From contig CM030848.1 of NCBI GenBank assembly GCA_018105865.1, forward strand, positions 10,885,199 through 10,949,198: a stretch of 64,000 bases of DNA. The letters are read 5' to 3'. This DNA comes from Metaphire vulgaris. Lineage: Eukaryota; Annelida; Clitellata; Crassiclitellata; Megascolecidae. The notes under the pieces are model-generated. The model searched no databases, was not told where the DNA came from, and saw only the letters and a list, made by a program, of their open reading frames with translations. Every line of letters starts with the position of its first letter. The stretch's first letter is position 1. A program made the translations under genes and the position numbers. Positions 11,710 through 24,958 of the stretch are shown here, piece after piece.

Positions 11710-12494
11710 ATCCCAATGTGTTATGTGATGACAATTTCTCACCACTATCCCAGAAACCACTCCCACCCACCCACCCCCACCCCCAAGCGGCCATGAATTC
11801 CCGCATGACAGAGGAAAATGCATGCAACGCTGCTCCTACTTATGAGCTTTCTGTTCAACCTACCCATTGATAATTACAATGTGTACAACTGACCTAGTAA
11901 TACAGGTAGCGCATTTTGTTGCACCTATTTTTTACTCAGGACCAATGAAATACTTCAATTCTTGTGCTGCCAATCCCCAATTAAAACCCCTGCATTAGTA
12001 CCAGTAACTACTGTAGCTGATATTTCTGCAAACTTGCTAAATTACTCGGTTACAGGCCAACTACCATAACACTGGAGTCCATCATGCCGCCCTAACGGAA
12101 TTAAACTGTATCTTGAAGACTGTTGGAAGTAGTATTTTTGACTAATCGTTTTCACATGCTGCCAGACTTTAGTCCAAGCTAAATCCTACTGCTGATTTCT
12201 AAGAATAAATAATGGAAAAAGTTCCCATGAATGCCAAACACTGATAAAGCCCAAGTGCTACCACGGTGTTCAACAGCTGCTCTGCCTCTATGGATAGCAT
12301 TACTATTGCAATGCCATTATACACCATATGAAAAGAATCACAAACTCCATGAGCAGGAGTCTTAGCATAACTGTAAGACGCAGGAATAGAATCAAACAAT
12401 AGAAGGAATCATTTTACATGCTCAAAACATTCAGTAAGACCACCTTGCAATATCATATAACCAATACAGAGTGTTTCCTTTGAGATGGTAACAG

Positions 12495-12676
12495 TCAGTG
12501 TTTATTCTAGCCACCTTGACATTGGGGGGATTTTGAAATGTTTGGGGGGACAAGGTCTGAGTCTCCACACTTTGGGGGGGGGGGGGGATTTCCACCCCCA
12601 GCCAACATATAAAAAAATGGGGGGGAATTTTAAAACTGGGGGAATTCCCCCCAGAGAAGGCCTAGAATAAACACTG
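12495..12676. mobile_element. hAT-like MITE (CAGTGTTTATTCTAG ends)
   Basis: About 182 bp of G/C-run-rich sequence with ends CAGTGTTTATTCTAG and CTAGAATAAACACTG. GGTAACAG is repeated at 12487-12494 and 12677-12684. A single T separates the left duplication from the CAG end. Confidence 0.85.
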
Positions 12677-12933
12677 GGTAACAGCTAATCAAGTCTACAA
12701 AATTTAGTGAATTCAGACAAGAAGTAATTTGTGGTAACTATTCCAGCATAAAATAAGAAAAGAGCATTAAAAGCTGGTGGTACATTAACACTAACATCCC
12801 GGGTCAAAGATACAATATTAGAATGCATAAGGTCAATCCATACATTAGTCCTCCAATAACAATGCACTATTCATCAGCTTAAAGCATTACGCAGTCACAG
12901 CACTGTTTCATGTTTGAATGCCATTGATAACTA

Positions 12934-13377
12934 CGGTGGCGGTTCCAAGAACTCTTGGTGGGAGGGATGTATGAATTTCTAGGAAGATCCCGCCAACTGT
13001 CAAAGGAATTATAAGTGAACGGTTTAGATGAAATCTGTAGATTTGATTTATAAAATATAATGTTCAGAATTCACAATAAAAGCCATTGTAGTCTGGTTGT
13101 ACAAAATCATAGTGCAAAATCAAGTTTTCTAATGCTGAAAGCGAATTTTCCGATGACATTGTCTACGGATACATGTCGTTGTGGATATACATCAAGGCTA
13201 ATCTGACTGAACTGTATGTAGTTATTCAGTAAGTATACTATTAGACTGAAGTACTAGGCCTACCAAGAGATAAATATCACGAACTTTTCTCAGAAATTTA
13301 TCAACGCCACACACGCATTGTTGGTGGGCCGGTGGAGGTATGCATCTCCAGTCGTCCCCAACGTGGAACCGCCCCTG
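12934..13377 (+). mobile_element. hAT-like MITE, family D copy 1
   Basis: A 444-bp element starting CGGTGGCGGTTCCAAG and ending GTGGAACCGCCCCTG. GATAACTA repeats at 12926-12933 and 13380-13387 (two extra bases on the right). Most of its length is similar to 62618-63021. Confidence 0.82.
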
Positions 13378-14199
13378 GAGATAACTAATCTCTAATGTCA
13401 AAAGGGCACCCAGAATGACGCTATGACGCACTCTGAATGAGCCATCAAGGTAGGCTATCTAAGTGCAGTCACCTAACGATTTCCGTTGCTAATATACAAG
13501 GCGGTCCCTATACTTGCAAGGCAGATGCTAATCTAGTAGAAAGGAGCTCGGAACCGTCTGATTAGCTCCTTTTCAATCACTCAGCCGCCATAGGAAACCG
13601 CTTCATAACAGCTTCTGCGTTGGCAGCAGCTCATCAATGGACATCAGACGATAATAGACCAGAAATCACCAGAGGTGGCAAAGCAATCATCTCCCCATAT
13701 TTACGTCTACCGCGTATATTGCGTGGTCACACACACACACAGAGAGAAAACAATTGAAAGGACGGTTTATGATTTGCAAACACCGATAATCACGCGGTAC
13801 TGCCGTTACGTGACGCCATCAATTTTTCCGGTTTGCCGATAGAGGCAAGGCGTGTGTGTGACATGTACTAATTGGATTTGCTCATTCAGTTTCCAATCAT
13901 GTCAACGGAAAAGGCAGCCGGAGCTAATGATTTGACCTATGAACCGGCTCAAGATCGAGCTTAATGTCAGACGACTGCTGCGATCATCAGACATTGATAA
14001 CGCCGAGTAAAAACAAAAACCGCGAAACCTTTCAATTCCCGAATCCGGCACGAGTGGTAGCCTACAACTGCCGGGGGCTGCTGCATGTAACAGCGGTGGG
14101 CGCCCGTGCATTTTTGACTGCATATCATCAGACAGGAAAATATAAAGACTGAGCTCCACGGTTACCTTTCTTCTCATAGACATTAACAGAACAACGTTA

Positions 14200-14207
14200 T
14201 GACGTCA
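14200..14207. promoter_or_regulatory. Perfect CRE palindrome TGACGTCA
   Basis: The octamer TGACGTCA is the consensus binding site of CREB/ATF factors. It lies in a CpG-enriched part of the first ankyrin intron, between the two candidate alternative first exons. A second copy is at 11213-11220. Function is inferred only from the motif and its setting. Confidence 0.3.
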
Positions 14208-14247
14208 GAGGCGCTATCAGTTTGATTTCCAGTAAACATGTACTCAC

Positions 14248-14355
14248 ATCTGGTTTATTTATGTCTTCGTTTAAGAGCCCACAGCCCAGTAGAGACGAAG
14301 CAGAGTGCGAATTCGCGTGGTTAAACCAAAAAGATATTGTAAACGACGTCTGCAT
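14248..14355 (-). CDS. Candidate alternative first exon of the ankyrin gene
   Basis: Seen: an ATG opens 36 codons (MQTSFTISFWFNHANS... to ...NEDINKPD) that end at a good donor, GAT|GTGAGT, in phase 0. That is exactly the phase needed to splice to exon 2 at 10636. Nearby, at 14166-14183, a second mini-ORF (MSMRRK) also ends in phase 0 at AAG|GTAACC. A perfect cAMP-response palindrome lies between them at 14200-14207. The surrounding 13.4-14.4 kb is CpG-richer than the rest of intron 1. Known: ankyrin genes commonly use several promoters, each with its own short first exon. Inference only: an open frame this short can occur by chance, and no similarity supports it. RNA data would be needed to accept either. 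Confidence 0.25.
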
Positions 14356-14504
14356 CGGAAAATGTGCAAAGAAACCTGCGGCTGGTTGAAGGTCAAGAAA
14401 TTAAACTGAATCGCAAATAAACCATGATTCACTGTGTTTTGTCCAAAGTCGCATCAGTGTTTCAGTATGCTTACGTGATCTTTGAATTCTTTTTTAAAAT
14501 CAAA

Positions 14505-14675
14505 CTTCAAGGTCCACGGATATAGAATAGCTTCCCAAATCATGTGAAGAAATTACCAGATATAACTTTATTTAAAAATTTAATTCATCTTCTAGGACGC
14601 TCTTTCCTGTTTTTCTGTATTCGCGGAGTTCATATACTTCTTCAGTTATATTTCAATTCCAAAATGACATAAATG
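14505..14675 (+). mobile_element. Short LINE RT C-terminal remnant
   Basis: The plus strand reads GPRI, a stop, then NSFPNHVKKLPDITLFKNL, resembling the usual WNSLP...LxxFKxxL end of CR1-like reverse transcriptases. Only about 170 bases are recognisable. It lies in ankyrin intron 1, near the candidate alternative first exon. Confidence 0.5.
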
Positions 14676-16812
14676 ACACCACTTAGGTGTGGCCACTGGG
14701 ACACTTTAATTTGAAGCTGGCGGCGGTTGGTGAGGGATGCTGTACAGAACTATGCAAGCAGCTGGTACCACTGTCCTAAAAAGTTTGGAGCTCATCACTC
14801 AATTGAAGCTATTCGACGACGTCCTCTGGTCTTCACAAAGCTAAACTTGCCAATCAGCATTACTGCGACTTAGAGGATTTAGAGGCTGGTCGGGAACTCC
14901 TGCATTCTATTTGCAACATTCCCCCAGGACACCGGTTTGCTGTAAGGCCAATATTCCGCCACGCAATGCATTTTTCATGATCCACAGGGTCCATGGAGAC
15001 TTAACAGCTACCGGATCCTGTCTCTGATGCCCCAGAACATATAACTGTCTGCTTACTTACTTAGGAGTTCAATTTCCACAGCCAAGCATCCACTGAAATC
15101 CCACAAGACAAAATTCATGTAATGCAGAGAGAAAATGAAGGGAAGCATACGCGCCAATCCATGAAGTGATCATATCGAGAGAACACGCAATGATCCACAG
15201 ACAGCCAAGATCATCGTAAATGCGAATGTTATTGATCATCCATCACTCATTCAATGGCACTGCACTAGAGCATGAGAAAAACTGCGGAACTGCTGGATGA
15301 GTCAGTTCACGTCTTGGTAACGCTATCAATTTCCAGTTTTCCGGGGAAGCTCCCTTAATACCAAACCAATGCTCTGCTCAGTGCAAATGCATGTACATGG
15401 GCATTGATGAAGCATGAGAATTATGATTGGATGACAAAACATTACCTTTGCATCAAACAAATTGACCCTTATTTTTTAAAAATATACTGGCACTATGAGG
15501 CATCAAACAATGACCTGTTCTAACCGATTAGTGAATCAATATTTTGACTGAATAATAAACACATTTTTACAATCTACCTGTAAAATAACATCCTAGCATT
15601 GGGTAAAGAAAGGTTGTGGATAAAATGTTCAAAAATGTCTTTACTCCAACATTCAGTGTTCACTTACTGTTCACATTTGATTCACGTTTTGCAGAATAAT
15701 GTTGTTTGTCATTTCTATTTGGACCTAATGGTAAATAACTGTAACTAAGCAATCATTGCAAACAATAAACCAACACTGCAGCAAAACAGCGTCATGGAAG
15801 GCAACGAACAAAACCCATTTATTTGTATAAACCAATATTCATCAAACCATAGTGTGCAGTTACCACAGAAGAATAAACTGTGCAATGTTCAGTAGTCGAT
15901 ACTTCATCATTGGCAATCCAATAACAATAGCTAATAATGGCCAAAAACAATATGTTGTGAACTGCTTTTATTATACACTTTGCCCAGAGGGAGAAATTAT
16001 TCTTGATCAACGATGCGAAGATTCATTTCAACTATGCTTTTCACCATTGGTCATTATCATGCACATGCCAAATGTATAAATTAACTGGCAAAAGAGATCA
16101 GCACATACTCGATTTCTGATGTCTTATTCTTTGTCATATGCTAATTGAAAATAATGATTGCAGCACTTTATAAACCATTATTATGTGAAAAGAAACACAA
16201 CTACTGATATAACCGGTAATCTTAATGGGACTCTTAACAGGTTTATTTTAATATTGATTCTATCTATGAGTTTTGAATGGATCTTTCAATCTTGCAGCTG
16301 TAAAGGTCAACAGATTCTGATCTTGTCGAGTAAACTCAGAAATTTTGAAGCATTTGGCTAAATTAATTATAATATAGGGTAATTAAAATGCTTGAACATG
16401 ACCAAGCAAGTAAAGTGGTAAAGTCACTTCACGAGAAAACTTTGCATTGCATTTAATGGCTAGACAAAATGTCAGTACCAAAATATTTCACCAAAAGGTC
16501 TGGTAGTAGTTTACTATTGATTTCTTTAACATTTAGAATGGTCAAACTACCATTGGCAAACACATGCTTCTGTTATAAGTAGAGGCATATTCATAACCTA
16601 ATAATCACATTCAATTAATTATTATTTACAAACTGAATTACAACTACCAGTAGTATGCTTCTTTCTATCTACCATCAAAATTTACACCAACTTAGTCAAA
16701 AGTTGCCCTGGTTACCACTAGACCAAATGAATCAATCACAGGAACGCAACAATTTCAAAGAAAAATGAATTGTTGGAAATTCGCATGCTAACCCAAGGAT
16801 AAGACACTAATC

Positions 16813-17180
16813 CATTGCTTTCCAACCCCTTTCTAGCCAAGACACAAAAATCAAACAGTAAACGGCACACCGGATATGAAATGCACTGTAAATTTACATT
16901 GATTAACAATTTAATATACTTTTTAACTATTAACTAATGGCCTATGTATGCCATAATCTCACACTAACTGCAGCTCTACAAAGGTAGGATTCTACCAGTT
17001 TTTGCAGCACGTAACATTAATAACGTGATCTCATGTTTCAGTTCATTTAAGGGTTATCCTATTTTTAATTTATAATTAACTTTAATGCAATGCAATTTTT
17101 ATTTTACTTTTTTCTGACATTTTGTCACGGCACACTTCAACCACAGTTGAGTGCCACGGCACATAGGTTGGTAAGCACTG
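16813..17180. mobile_element. Non-autonomous hAT
   Basis: A 368-bp element with left end CATTGCTTTCCAACCCC and right end AGGTTGGTAAGCACTG. The perfect duplication CACTAATC is at 16805-16812 and 17181-17188. Two GGCAC-containing subterminal blocks mirror each other. No coding capacity. Confidence 0.88.
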
Positions 17181-18430
17181 CACTAATCATTAAGTCTATG
17201 AAATATTAGAACAGAATATTAAAGAAATTTGCAAATCTTCCCAAGCATGCTAGCATAGCAAATAGGGACATTTATTCAACGTCACTGATACGGCAGAAGA
17301 TGCCAGGATTACCATATTATTATTATCTTAGAGGTGCACAGTTTATTATTATAGAAGACATCAGAAATGCATGGCTCAGAGTAGGAGAATACCGACACGG
17401 GCGCAGTTGCTGCGTGAGCTTATTTCATATATATTCTCTGCTCTGATATTCTCTAATCCTTCTCCATTTCATCATCATCCAATGCTTATTCCAGAAAATG
17501 GAAAGGCCAGACGAGATTCTATCGGGGGTCGCGGAATAATAGCACGCAAAGGCACAGACGATATTTCATATCGTCTGGAGTTCACGAGGCCAAATCACAA
17601 AATGACTGACCAAAAAAGCACTTAGGTTTACATGGCAGACATAAGAAAATGCAATTTCTGCTTAGTCATCGATAAATTTGATCTAAAGCAGCGGGATCGA
17701 TAAAATAACGAGTATCAGATATCGTTTCAAGATCTAAGAATGCCAGAAAAACAGAATTGGAAAAGCACCATTGTGAGTCTGTATGCCACAAATGCCATCC
17801 ATCATATTTCAGAGGCGGATCTGGTGGGTGCAGGGGGTACAGATGTCCCCGGGCGCCGAGGTGGGGGGCGCCAAAATTGGTTTAGGGTAGGATGTTTCGC
17901 TACAGGTGATGACCGTTTTTTGCTTGGCAGGGTACGGTATTTGCGAAGTTGAATGAAGAATGAAGGGGCGCCAAAATGGACAGAGCGGCTGTTAGATTTT
18001 TAATGTCAACAAATTGCTTGTTTTTTCTGAACAAATTTCCATTTTCATTGCCCATTAGCAACTTAATTAAAGACATTTCTGCTCTTAAAATCATATAGTC
18101 CCCCTACTATGCTTTATGTTTGAAAAGTTCCTTACAGGATATTTTTAAATAGTAAACGTTAGCCCAACTCTTTCGTTGAAAAGAATTTTTACATGAAAAA
18201 ACTGCACAGCAACATTCTGACTACTCACAATGAGCAATTTATACTCCCAAGAAGAGAAAGACGGACCCAATTCCTTGGCAAAAGCAGTAAATCAAACAAA
18301 GCATTTCAGTAAACTGCTCCAGCAGCTGCTTGCTTCTAATCACTGTTCCTTTACTGTCTAGCAGTGTGTGAGAGATGAGCTCATCACCATTATGCAAGTG
18401 TGCTCTGTTAACCAGTTCAGGAGCAGACAT

Positions 18431-18500
<70 letters not shown>

Positions 18501-19257
18501 CATTAAGCAGCCACGATATAGGCTAGTTTTTCAAAGGATTAATAATTTGACTGATAACAATTTTATTATAAGATTATAATATTCAGGACCTAAATGTACA
18601 CATAATTTTAATTTCCAATAACTTTTGATTTGTATTTGATGCACATGGTATGTAAGGTATGTATTATGTATTATTATGTATTATGTTTTGACCTTTGCGT
18701 TTTGCCAATGTTAATTTAATAAAGCGATCTTATACTGTATTGTATTGTATAGCATTGTATTGTATTGCATTGTCAGTTTTAAACTGCACAAAAATCGTCG
18801 CATCACTGAGGTACCAATCTAATTCAGTATAAAGTCAAATAAAGAAATCCATTAATGTCACTAATTATTTTTAAAGGTCACAAATAATAGGAAAAAACTG
18901 CCGGTGAAAACAAATGCAGCTGACCGAAAATCCACCATTGGCGGCAAAATCTCTTTGATGCCGGACAGTGATTGATCAGCAGGTGTTCCCTCATCCATCC
19001 ATTACAAATCCCTCACCGTCCAGTGTTCTCTCGGTATAATATACGTCTTACTCCAGCCTTTAACATTAACGGGAGCATAATTCGCATAGCACAACTCGGC
19101 TAAATGACCTATAACGTGAGACGATTGATGCATGGGCAACCGTGATCTTTTCAATGAAGCTCTCATTATTTTCCCGCCTCTGCATCATGATTGTCGAAAG
19201 TGACTCGGTCCCCATCGTCCTATAAACGTTTTATTCGAGAAAAAGGATGCTGTCATC

Positions 19258-19443
19258 CAGTGGCGTCGGAACGAATTTTCGTCAGGGGGTGCGGATTTTC
19301 TCGAGGTAAAAGTTTTCTCTTTCAAATCCTTGACAAGCAAAAAAGGTCATCTGCACACTTTTTAAGGGTACAGGGGGTGCAGACAGGGTGCATACCATCT
19401 TTTTCCAGGGGGTGCACCTGCACCCCCACTTCGTACGGGCCTG
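19258..19443. mobile_element. hAT-like MITE, family C copy 1
   Basis: A 186-bp element starting CAGTGGCGTCGGAAC and ending CACTTCGTACGGGCCTG, with the perfect duplication CTGTCATC (19250-19257 and 19444-19451). It is closely related to 46798-47124, sharing the GTCAGGGGGTGC start and GGGGGTGCA repeats. Confidence 0.9.
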
Positions 19444-20899
19444 CTGTCATCTCAACTTTTAAAGTTTTCATTGTAAATTCCTCTTGATATTGCTGCAGTT
19501 GCGATCGCCCAAAAAACCGGGCGAAATATGAAACCCATTCTCCTGGAGAGAAAAAATTTCAATTTAACTATATTCCGAGTTCGATCGCTCTTGTCCCTCC
19601 TAATCATAAATTTAACTCGTCGACAATGGAACTCCGCTCCAATACAATAATAACAACGACGACAAAGCAGCGCTCTCTCTCTCGACCGACCGACCGACTC
19701 GTTAGCATAGAAACACGGAAAATACTGTAATTAATAAATTAATGAGACCCGACCCGGGCTGGCTCCGCGTCGTCTGCGCGCGACGTCGAAATCGCTGGCA
19801 GCAGACGACATACATGTAACGGTCGCGTGCCGCGATATCCATTCGCGTCACTCGGACAGCCTCTCTGCGCACAGACGGCATTCGTTCCTCGCACAAAGGC
19901 ACCAGCTGTCGCCGGTCACAAAAGACGTCTGTCTGCGCCGTATTATAATTACGAAGAACGCGGGCGCCCGGCGGGCGGTGGTCATGACGTCCCAGAAGTA
20001 ACCAAATAACTGACTTCTCAACTTCTCAAGGACAAGGACGACGCTTGGATAGCAACCAAGGCCGCAGGTCCGGTCCGATAGGGAACACCTCTGGGCGGAT
20101 AGGCCTACTAGTAATTCACAACAGGTAGACAGAACAAGGCCACCTGTGTACCGAACACCTGCTTTTCTTCACGGCTTATTCGCGGAACCGCTGCCATTAA
20201 AGAACTAACTCCTGGACAGGTTCAGGCGATGTGCTGGGTTTAAAAGTGACGCAAGCCAATTAAATAAGCAGACGATTATTAATTAAGCAAGGTAACACAA
20301 ATCATATCGGTTCTGGAAATTATGGTTGGATGCCTCGGTGGGTAATACAGGTGGGCCTCTGGTGGGTAATACAGGCCACCCTGTGTCCACTACTGATATC
20401 ACCTTTAGAAGTAAGCAATCTACAATTCTTGGGTATCACAATCATCAGGGATATAAAAAGTAGTTTCAACCCTAATTTCTTAACCCTAACCTAGAAAATG
20501 CACTTTTTTTTAAATCATATGAAACAGCGTTCTTATTTTCTTCAACAAAACATGGCAAAGATGCCCCCGGGCCTTTAATCATGTTGGCATACATCTAATT
20601 CACTCGCAGACAGTGCCACTGAGTTCAAAAACCATTCTGTGAGAACTAATTACGTCTATAGTCAGCCGCTACACTGTACTTAAACCCAAGCAGTCGATGA
20701 AAAAAAACTACCACGAAAGCGATGAAACTATTCTTTATCCCACTATTTCAAAAGCATATTTGCTTGTCAAATAGGTTCCGAAGAGTCACTAATTAAACCA
20801 CAGAAATCACTTGGACTGATAAATCGTCCGGGTTCTGCTGCAAAATTCGAAATAGCTGATAAGATAAGTAAACTATCTTCTTATCTCTCACCTGCACGA

Positions 20900-21355
20900 C
20901 ATAGGCGGATTTTATTAAAGGCCAGGGTAGGCTTAAACCTACCCAACTAACCCAACCAAAACAAAACAAATTGTTTTTCCATCAACACCAGGTATGTCTA
21001 AACATCTTTTGATAGCCATTGACATAGAAGAAAATTTTCTAATATGTAGCAATTTCTGCCTATTTCAGTAGAAGGTGCTAACCCTCTGGACCACCCAACT
21101 CAAAGATTTAGTCCTCCTCCCAAGAAATCAAAAGTTATAGGCCTATAAAAGAATACGTTCTATATGTTTTGCCCATACGGCTATAGCAAAAAATAGCCAT
21201 TGACATAGAAGAAAATTTTCTAATAAGTAGTAATTTCTGCCTATTTCAGTAGAGGGTGCTAACCCTCTGGACCACCGAACTCAAAGATTTAGTCCCTCCT
21301 CCCAGACCCCCCCCGTGTTAGCCTACCCAAATCTTAAACTTTAAACCCGCCTATG
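20900..21355. mobile_element. TIR element with internal tandem duplication
   Basis: Ends CATAGGCGG and CCGCCTATG continue inward as a longer imperfect inverted repeat around GGGTAGGCTTAA. The flanks CTGCACGA and CTGCACAA match at 7 of 8 positions. Inside, a block of about 110 bases (21012-21125) is repeated at 21196-21305, period about 184. Confidence 0.82.
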
Positions 21356-21648
21356 CTGCACAAAGCACTGAACTTGTTCTATATATTGTGCATAGGTGCC
21401 TCTAAAGAATTTTCTAAAATTATCTTCATCTATCAACACCAATTCCTGTATGTCATTTTCAGTCATTCAACACTGCTCATGCTGTTGCATTCCAACATTT
21501 TCTTTGCTAATGAATCAATCACTCACGGAAGGACCAAATACATTTTAAAATTATAAAAGTGTTTAAGTTACCTGGACATCATAAGTACACAAAAACTTGT
21601 ACAGTATTGCATATTAAAGCTGCAACAAAATTCAACCATCTGCTACAG

Positions 21649-22078
21649 CAGGGATTTTCCTACACCTGGAAATCATAAGTACACAAAAACTTGTACAGTA
21701 TTGCATGTACAGTATTGCATTGTTACACCCACCCGATTTGTGACAGACACCCTCCTGCCCCTACACCCCTTCCCAGGGGTGGTGTTGGCTATCACCAAAA
21801 CAGACTGATGTTGAAACTATTCATTTAAAATTTAAAAGGGGCAAGTTCACCTCTGGAAATTGAAACTTGAGCCACTATAACTGACTCCACAAAAATTTCA
21901 ATGGACCGTTTGAAAACGAAAAGATGACACCGTAAATCATATTTTTTACTTGCATTTTTCTTTTTCCGGAGGCCAAGCATCGAACCCCCGCTACCTACCC
22001 CACCCAATTATATTGACCCTGGGTCCAAGGAGTCTAGATGAAACACTGGACATTGACAAATTCCTGGAAAAAATCCTG
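21649..22078. mobile_element. hAT-like element
   Basis: A 430-bp element with ends CAGGGATTTTCC and GGAAAAAATCCTG. The flanks TGCTACAG (21641-21648) and TGTTACAG (22079-22086) differ at one position. The segment with CATAAGTACACAAAAACTTG at about 21675 also occurs just outside it at 21580, so part was duplicated. Confidence 0.75.
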
Positions 22079-22954
22079 TGTTACAGTCTTGTGATAGTAA
22101 ATAAATTTGCTAGAAATTTAAACATATGTAAAAATAATGTCGGCTGGCATTAAAAGATGTATATAGCCTCAAGTTTTTCCTGTGTAAGAGAAAAAGAGTT
22201 TCAAAAATATAATATTCTTGTGTAATTGAGATATCTAGACGATTCATGGGGCCTAAAGGAGTTGGTTGGTTGCTCACTGCGCTGAGTAGCTTACTATGTG
22301 TGGGAAATCATAAACGGACGTGTGATGACATGATATTGTTGGCCTTTCAGGAGAACAGCATAAATACATGACAATTGGTGTTAAAAACTTTGACGGCAAC
22401 TTACCGGTAAACAAAAGCACAAAATGTATGAGCACTACCGGTTTTCCTACGAAATGTGATTCAACGCAAAACAGTCAGTTGACTAGAGGAGAGAGAGAGT
22501 GCACAATTTCCACATCACTGTTCAACTTAATCTTGGAGTGCTCCTTGGACTGGCAGGTTGTCCATTTCTTAATGCCTGGAGCTGTCAATGATTCATGCCA
22601 CAATTGTTTCCGGTAGCAGCACTACGTCTTCTTCCAGTGAGCCATTTTGCAATTCACACGCAAATGAAGGAAGCCGACGCAGAAGTCCATTGGAGCGAGA
22701 TTACATGCAGAGTTTAGCCTAGAGAAATGAATGACGTGAAATCATACGTTTCGGTCAAAGCCTCATCAATCACAGCCGGCAATTTTGAGAACCTCTTACA
22801 TATTTTGCCCATTGGCAACCTTTTAGTTGCATAATGGCAAAGAAGTTAAAAGAGAAACTCTCACGGACAGGAAAAAACTGAAGAAATATACCTGGGCACA
22901 CTAGCACCAATAGGCCTATATGCAGATATTTTATATATTTAAGTGGAGAAATAC

Positions 22955-22955
<1 letters not shown>

Positions 22956-23008
<53 letters not shown>

Positions 23009-24190
23009 CACTTTTATAGCACCATTTCTAATGCTCTAAAGGTATCAATTGGTGGCACTTAAAATCCATCAGCAAAAGACCAGGTCATTCCAGGAATCAG
23101 TCAGTAAGAAAGCGGGGCAGAACTACGGAGGCTGTGCTAATTTAAAGAGATGGGTTTTTAGTCTAGATCGGAAAATACTCAATGCTTTGGAAGATTTGAC
23201 AGCCGAGGGAAGCAAGTCCATGTTTTTGGGCCAGAGATAGAGAAATCTCTCTTAACCAATTTCAGCATTGGTTCTAGGTAGGCCTATATTTAACAAGGAA
23301 TTAGCGAATCTTGTTGAATGAGAATGTTTTGGATGGTCTAAGCATAGATTTAAAATATTGAGGTTGGCCGGACTGCAGTGTTTTATAAACCAGGACATTA
23401 GTCTTGAATATAAGCCTAATTCTTTGTTCAACGCACAGCCAGTGTAACTTGCGAAGAACAGGCTTAATGTGATCATGCTTACGAGTTTTAGTAAAGGCCC
23501 GAGCAATAGAATTTCGAATCATTTGGAGCTTTTGCACATTAATTTTGGCCATACCATTGTATAGGAAATTGCAATAATCAAGTCCACTGGTAACAAGATC
23601 ATTGGCAAGAGAAATTGGGGCAGATTTAGGCACAAGATCACAAATTCGTCAAATGTCTCTGATTTGTATATGAGCAGCTTTGCATACTTTATTTATATGA
23701 TCACTGAGCGACATGTTTCTATCAAATGTTATGCCAAGGTTGCAGACAGATTGACTTGGTGTGACTGAAGTGCTGTCGAATTTAACCGAAATTGTGTTTT
23801 CAAATTTACTAAGATTAAATGGTGCTCCAAGAAGTAAGAACTCTGTCTTTTAGCGGTTTAATGAAAGCTTGATATTGAACATCCAAGACTGAACTTTTAG
23901 CAGACAAACAGACAAATTTTCAAGTGACACTCAAGAGGTCTTATCATCAGAGCCAATGGATAACTGCTTATCGTCGGCATAGAAATGACAATCAGTAGAG
24001 AAATGCAAAGAAGTGATCCAAGTGGCAATGTGTATAGAATGAACAAGATGGGGCCCAGAACAGAACCCATGGATCAACTTCTATTTAATATGGACGACAA
24101 CTGGATTACTAAATCTTCTAACAGTCTAACTAGTCAAGTCGTGTTGAATGATCTACAGCAGTACATAAAGATATAGAATAACTCTACTAT
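22956..24190 (-). mobile_element. Non-LTR retrotransposon fragment, RT domain (CR1/L2-like)
   Basis: Read on the minus strand with frameshifts, it encodes GSVLGPILFILYTLPL, then a YADD catalytic box, and then the typical end region LDYCNFLYNGMAKINVQKLQ and DHIKPVLRKLHWLCVEQR. These are the palm motifs and C-terminal part of reverse transcriptase in CR1/L2/Jockey-type LINEs. The 3' end is marked by an (ATT)n tail (plus-strand AAT, 22956-23007). Several stops show it is dead. The 5' part is missing. It lies in ankyrin intron 1. Confidence 0.88.
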
Positions 24191-24886
24191 CAACCATCCA
24201 TGAGAAACTGGACCCCATATGAAAAAGATACTTTACATCAGGTTCACTTAGACTCAAAAACCTTGCTACTGATAACAAAGATATCTCGTGGAAAACCCTT
24301 ATCTTAACCAACTCATACTAGTAACTGAAAAGTGGAAATTATAGCCAGGTTTATGAAAGACTCCACGATTTGTGCAATTCTATCACCAGCCAACAGAAAG
24401 AAAGCCAACTTGCGTTCATTCTACTCTTCAAGGCGAAGGATCAAGTAGGTTTATAAATGCTCTCTACTCCAGTCCTTAATACAGAAGCGTCAGTGAATAA
24501 CTTGGAAGGCAAATTGGTATCAGCCCAACTTAAAGACCGTCTGCCAAAAAGAAAGGAATCCACACAGAAATAAACTCTTTTTTAATGTTCAACAGCTGAC
24601 TTACAGTAGCAAGCAGTTCCTTCTAAAATTCAACATACTCCACCCATACTCAACATTTCTCTTCCACAAGCAGTTGGCACTAAGCAAATATCAGGTTCCT
24701 TGATGGTCCTCAAATAGGGACATTGTTCCTGTTTTTAAACAAAATAATATTAGACCTTGACCTTTGGCCACCATCTCATGGTACAAAAGATGTGAAAGGA
24801 ACGGCCAAGAGCTAAACAACAAATGTGATGTGTGTAATAAATCATGCTTAAGAGATGGTAGAAAAAAACACTAAATAACGACAGTA

Positions 24887-24889
<3 letters not shown>

Positions 24890-24954
<65 letters not shown>
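24890..24954 (+). repeat. (CT)n microsatellite
   Basis: A pure CT run of about 65 bases in ankyrin intron 1. The frames on the minus strand that read Arg-Glu repeats are artefacts. Confidence 0.95.

Positions 24955-24958
<4 letters not shown>

Noticed and set aside
14039..14052. GAATCCGGCACGAG, close to a cDNA-library adapter sequence
   Set aside because: One mismatch to the adapter and natural genomic flanks on both sides; coincidence is likelier than contamination.
17811..17960. CAGAGGCGGATCTGG end-like sequence with repeated GGGCGCCAAAATTGG
   Set aside because: No complementary right end was found, so an element cannot be bounded.
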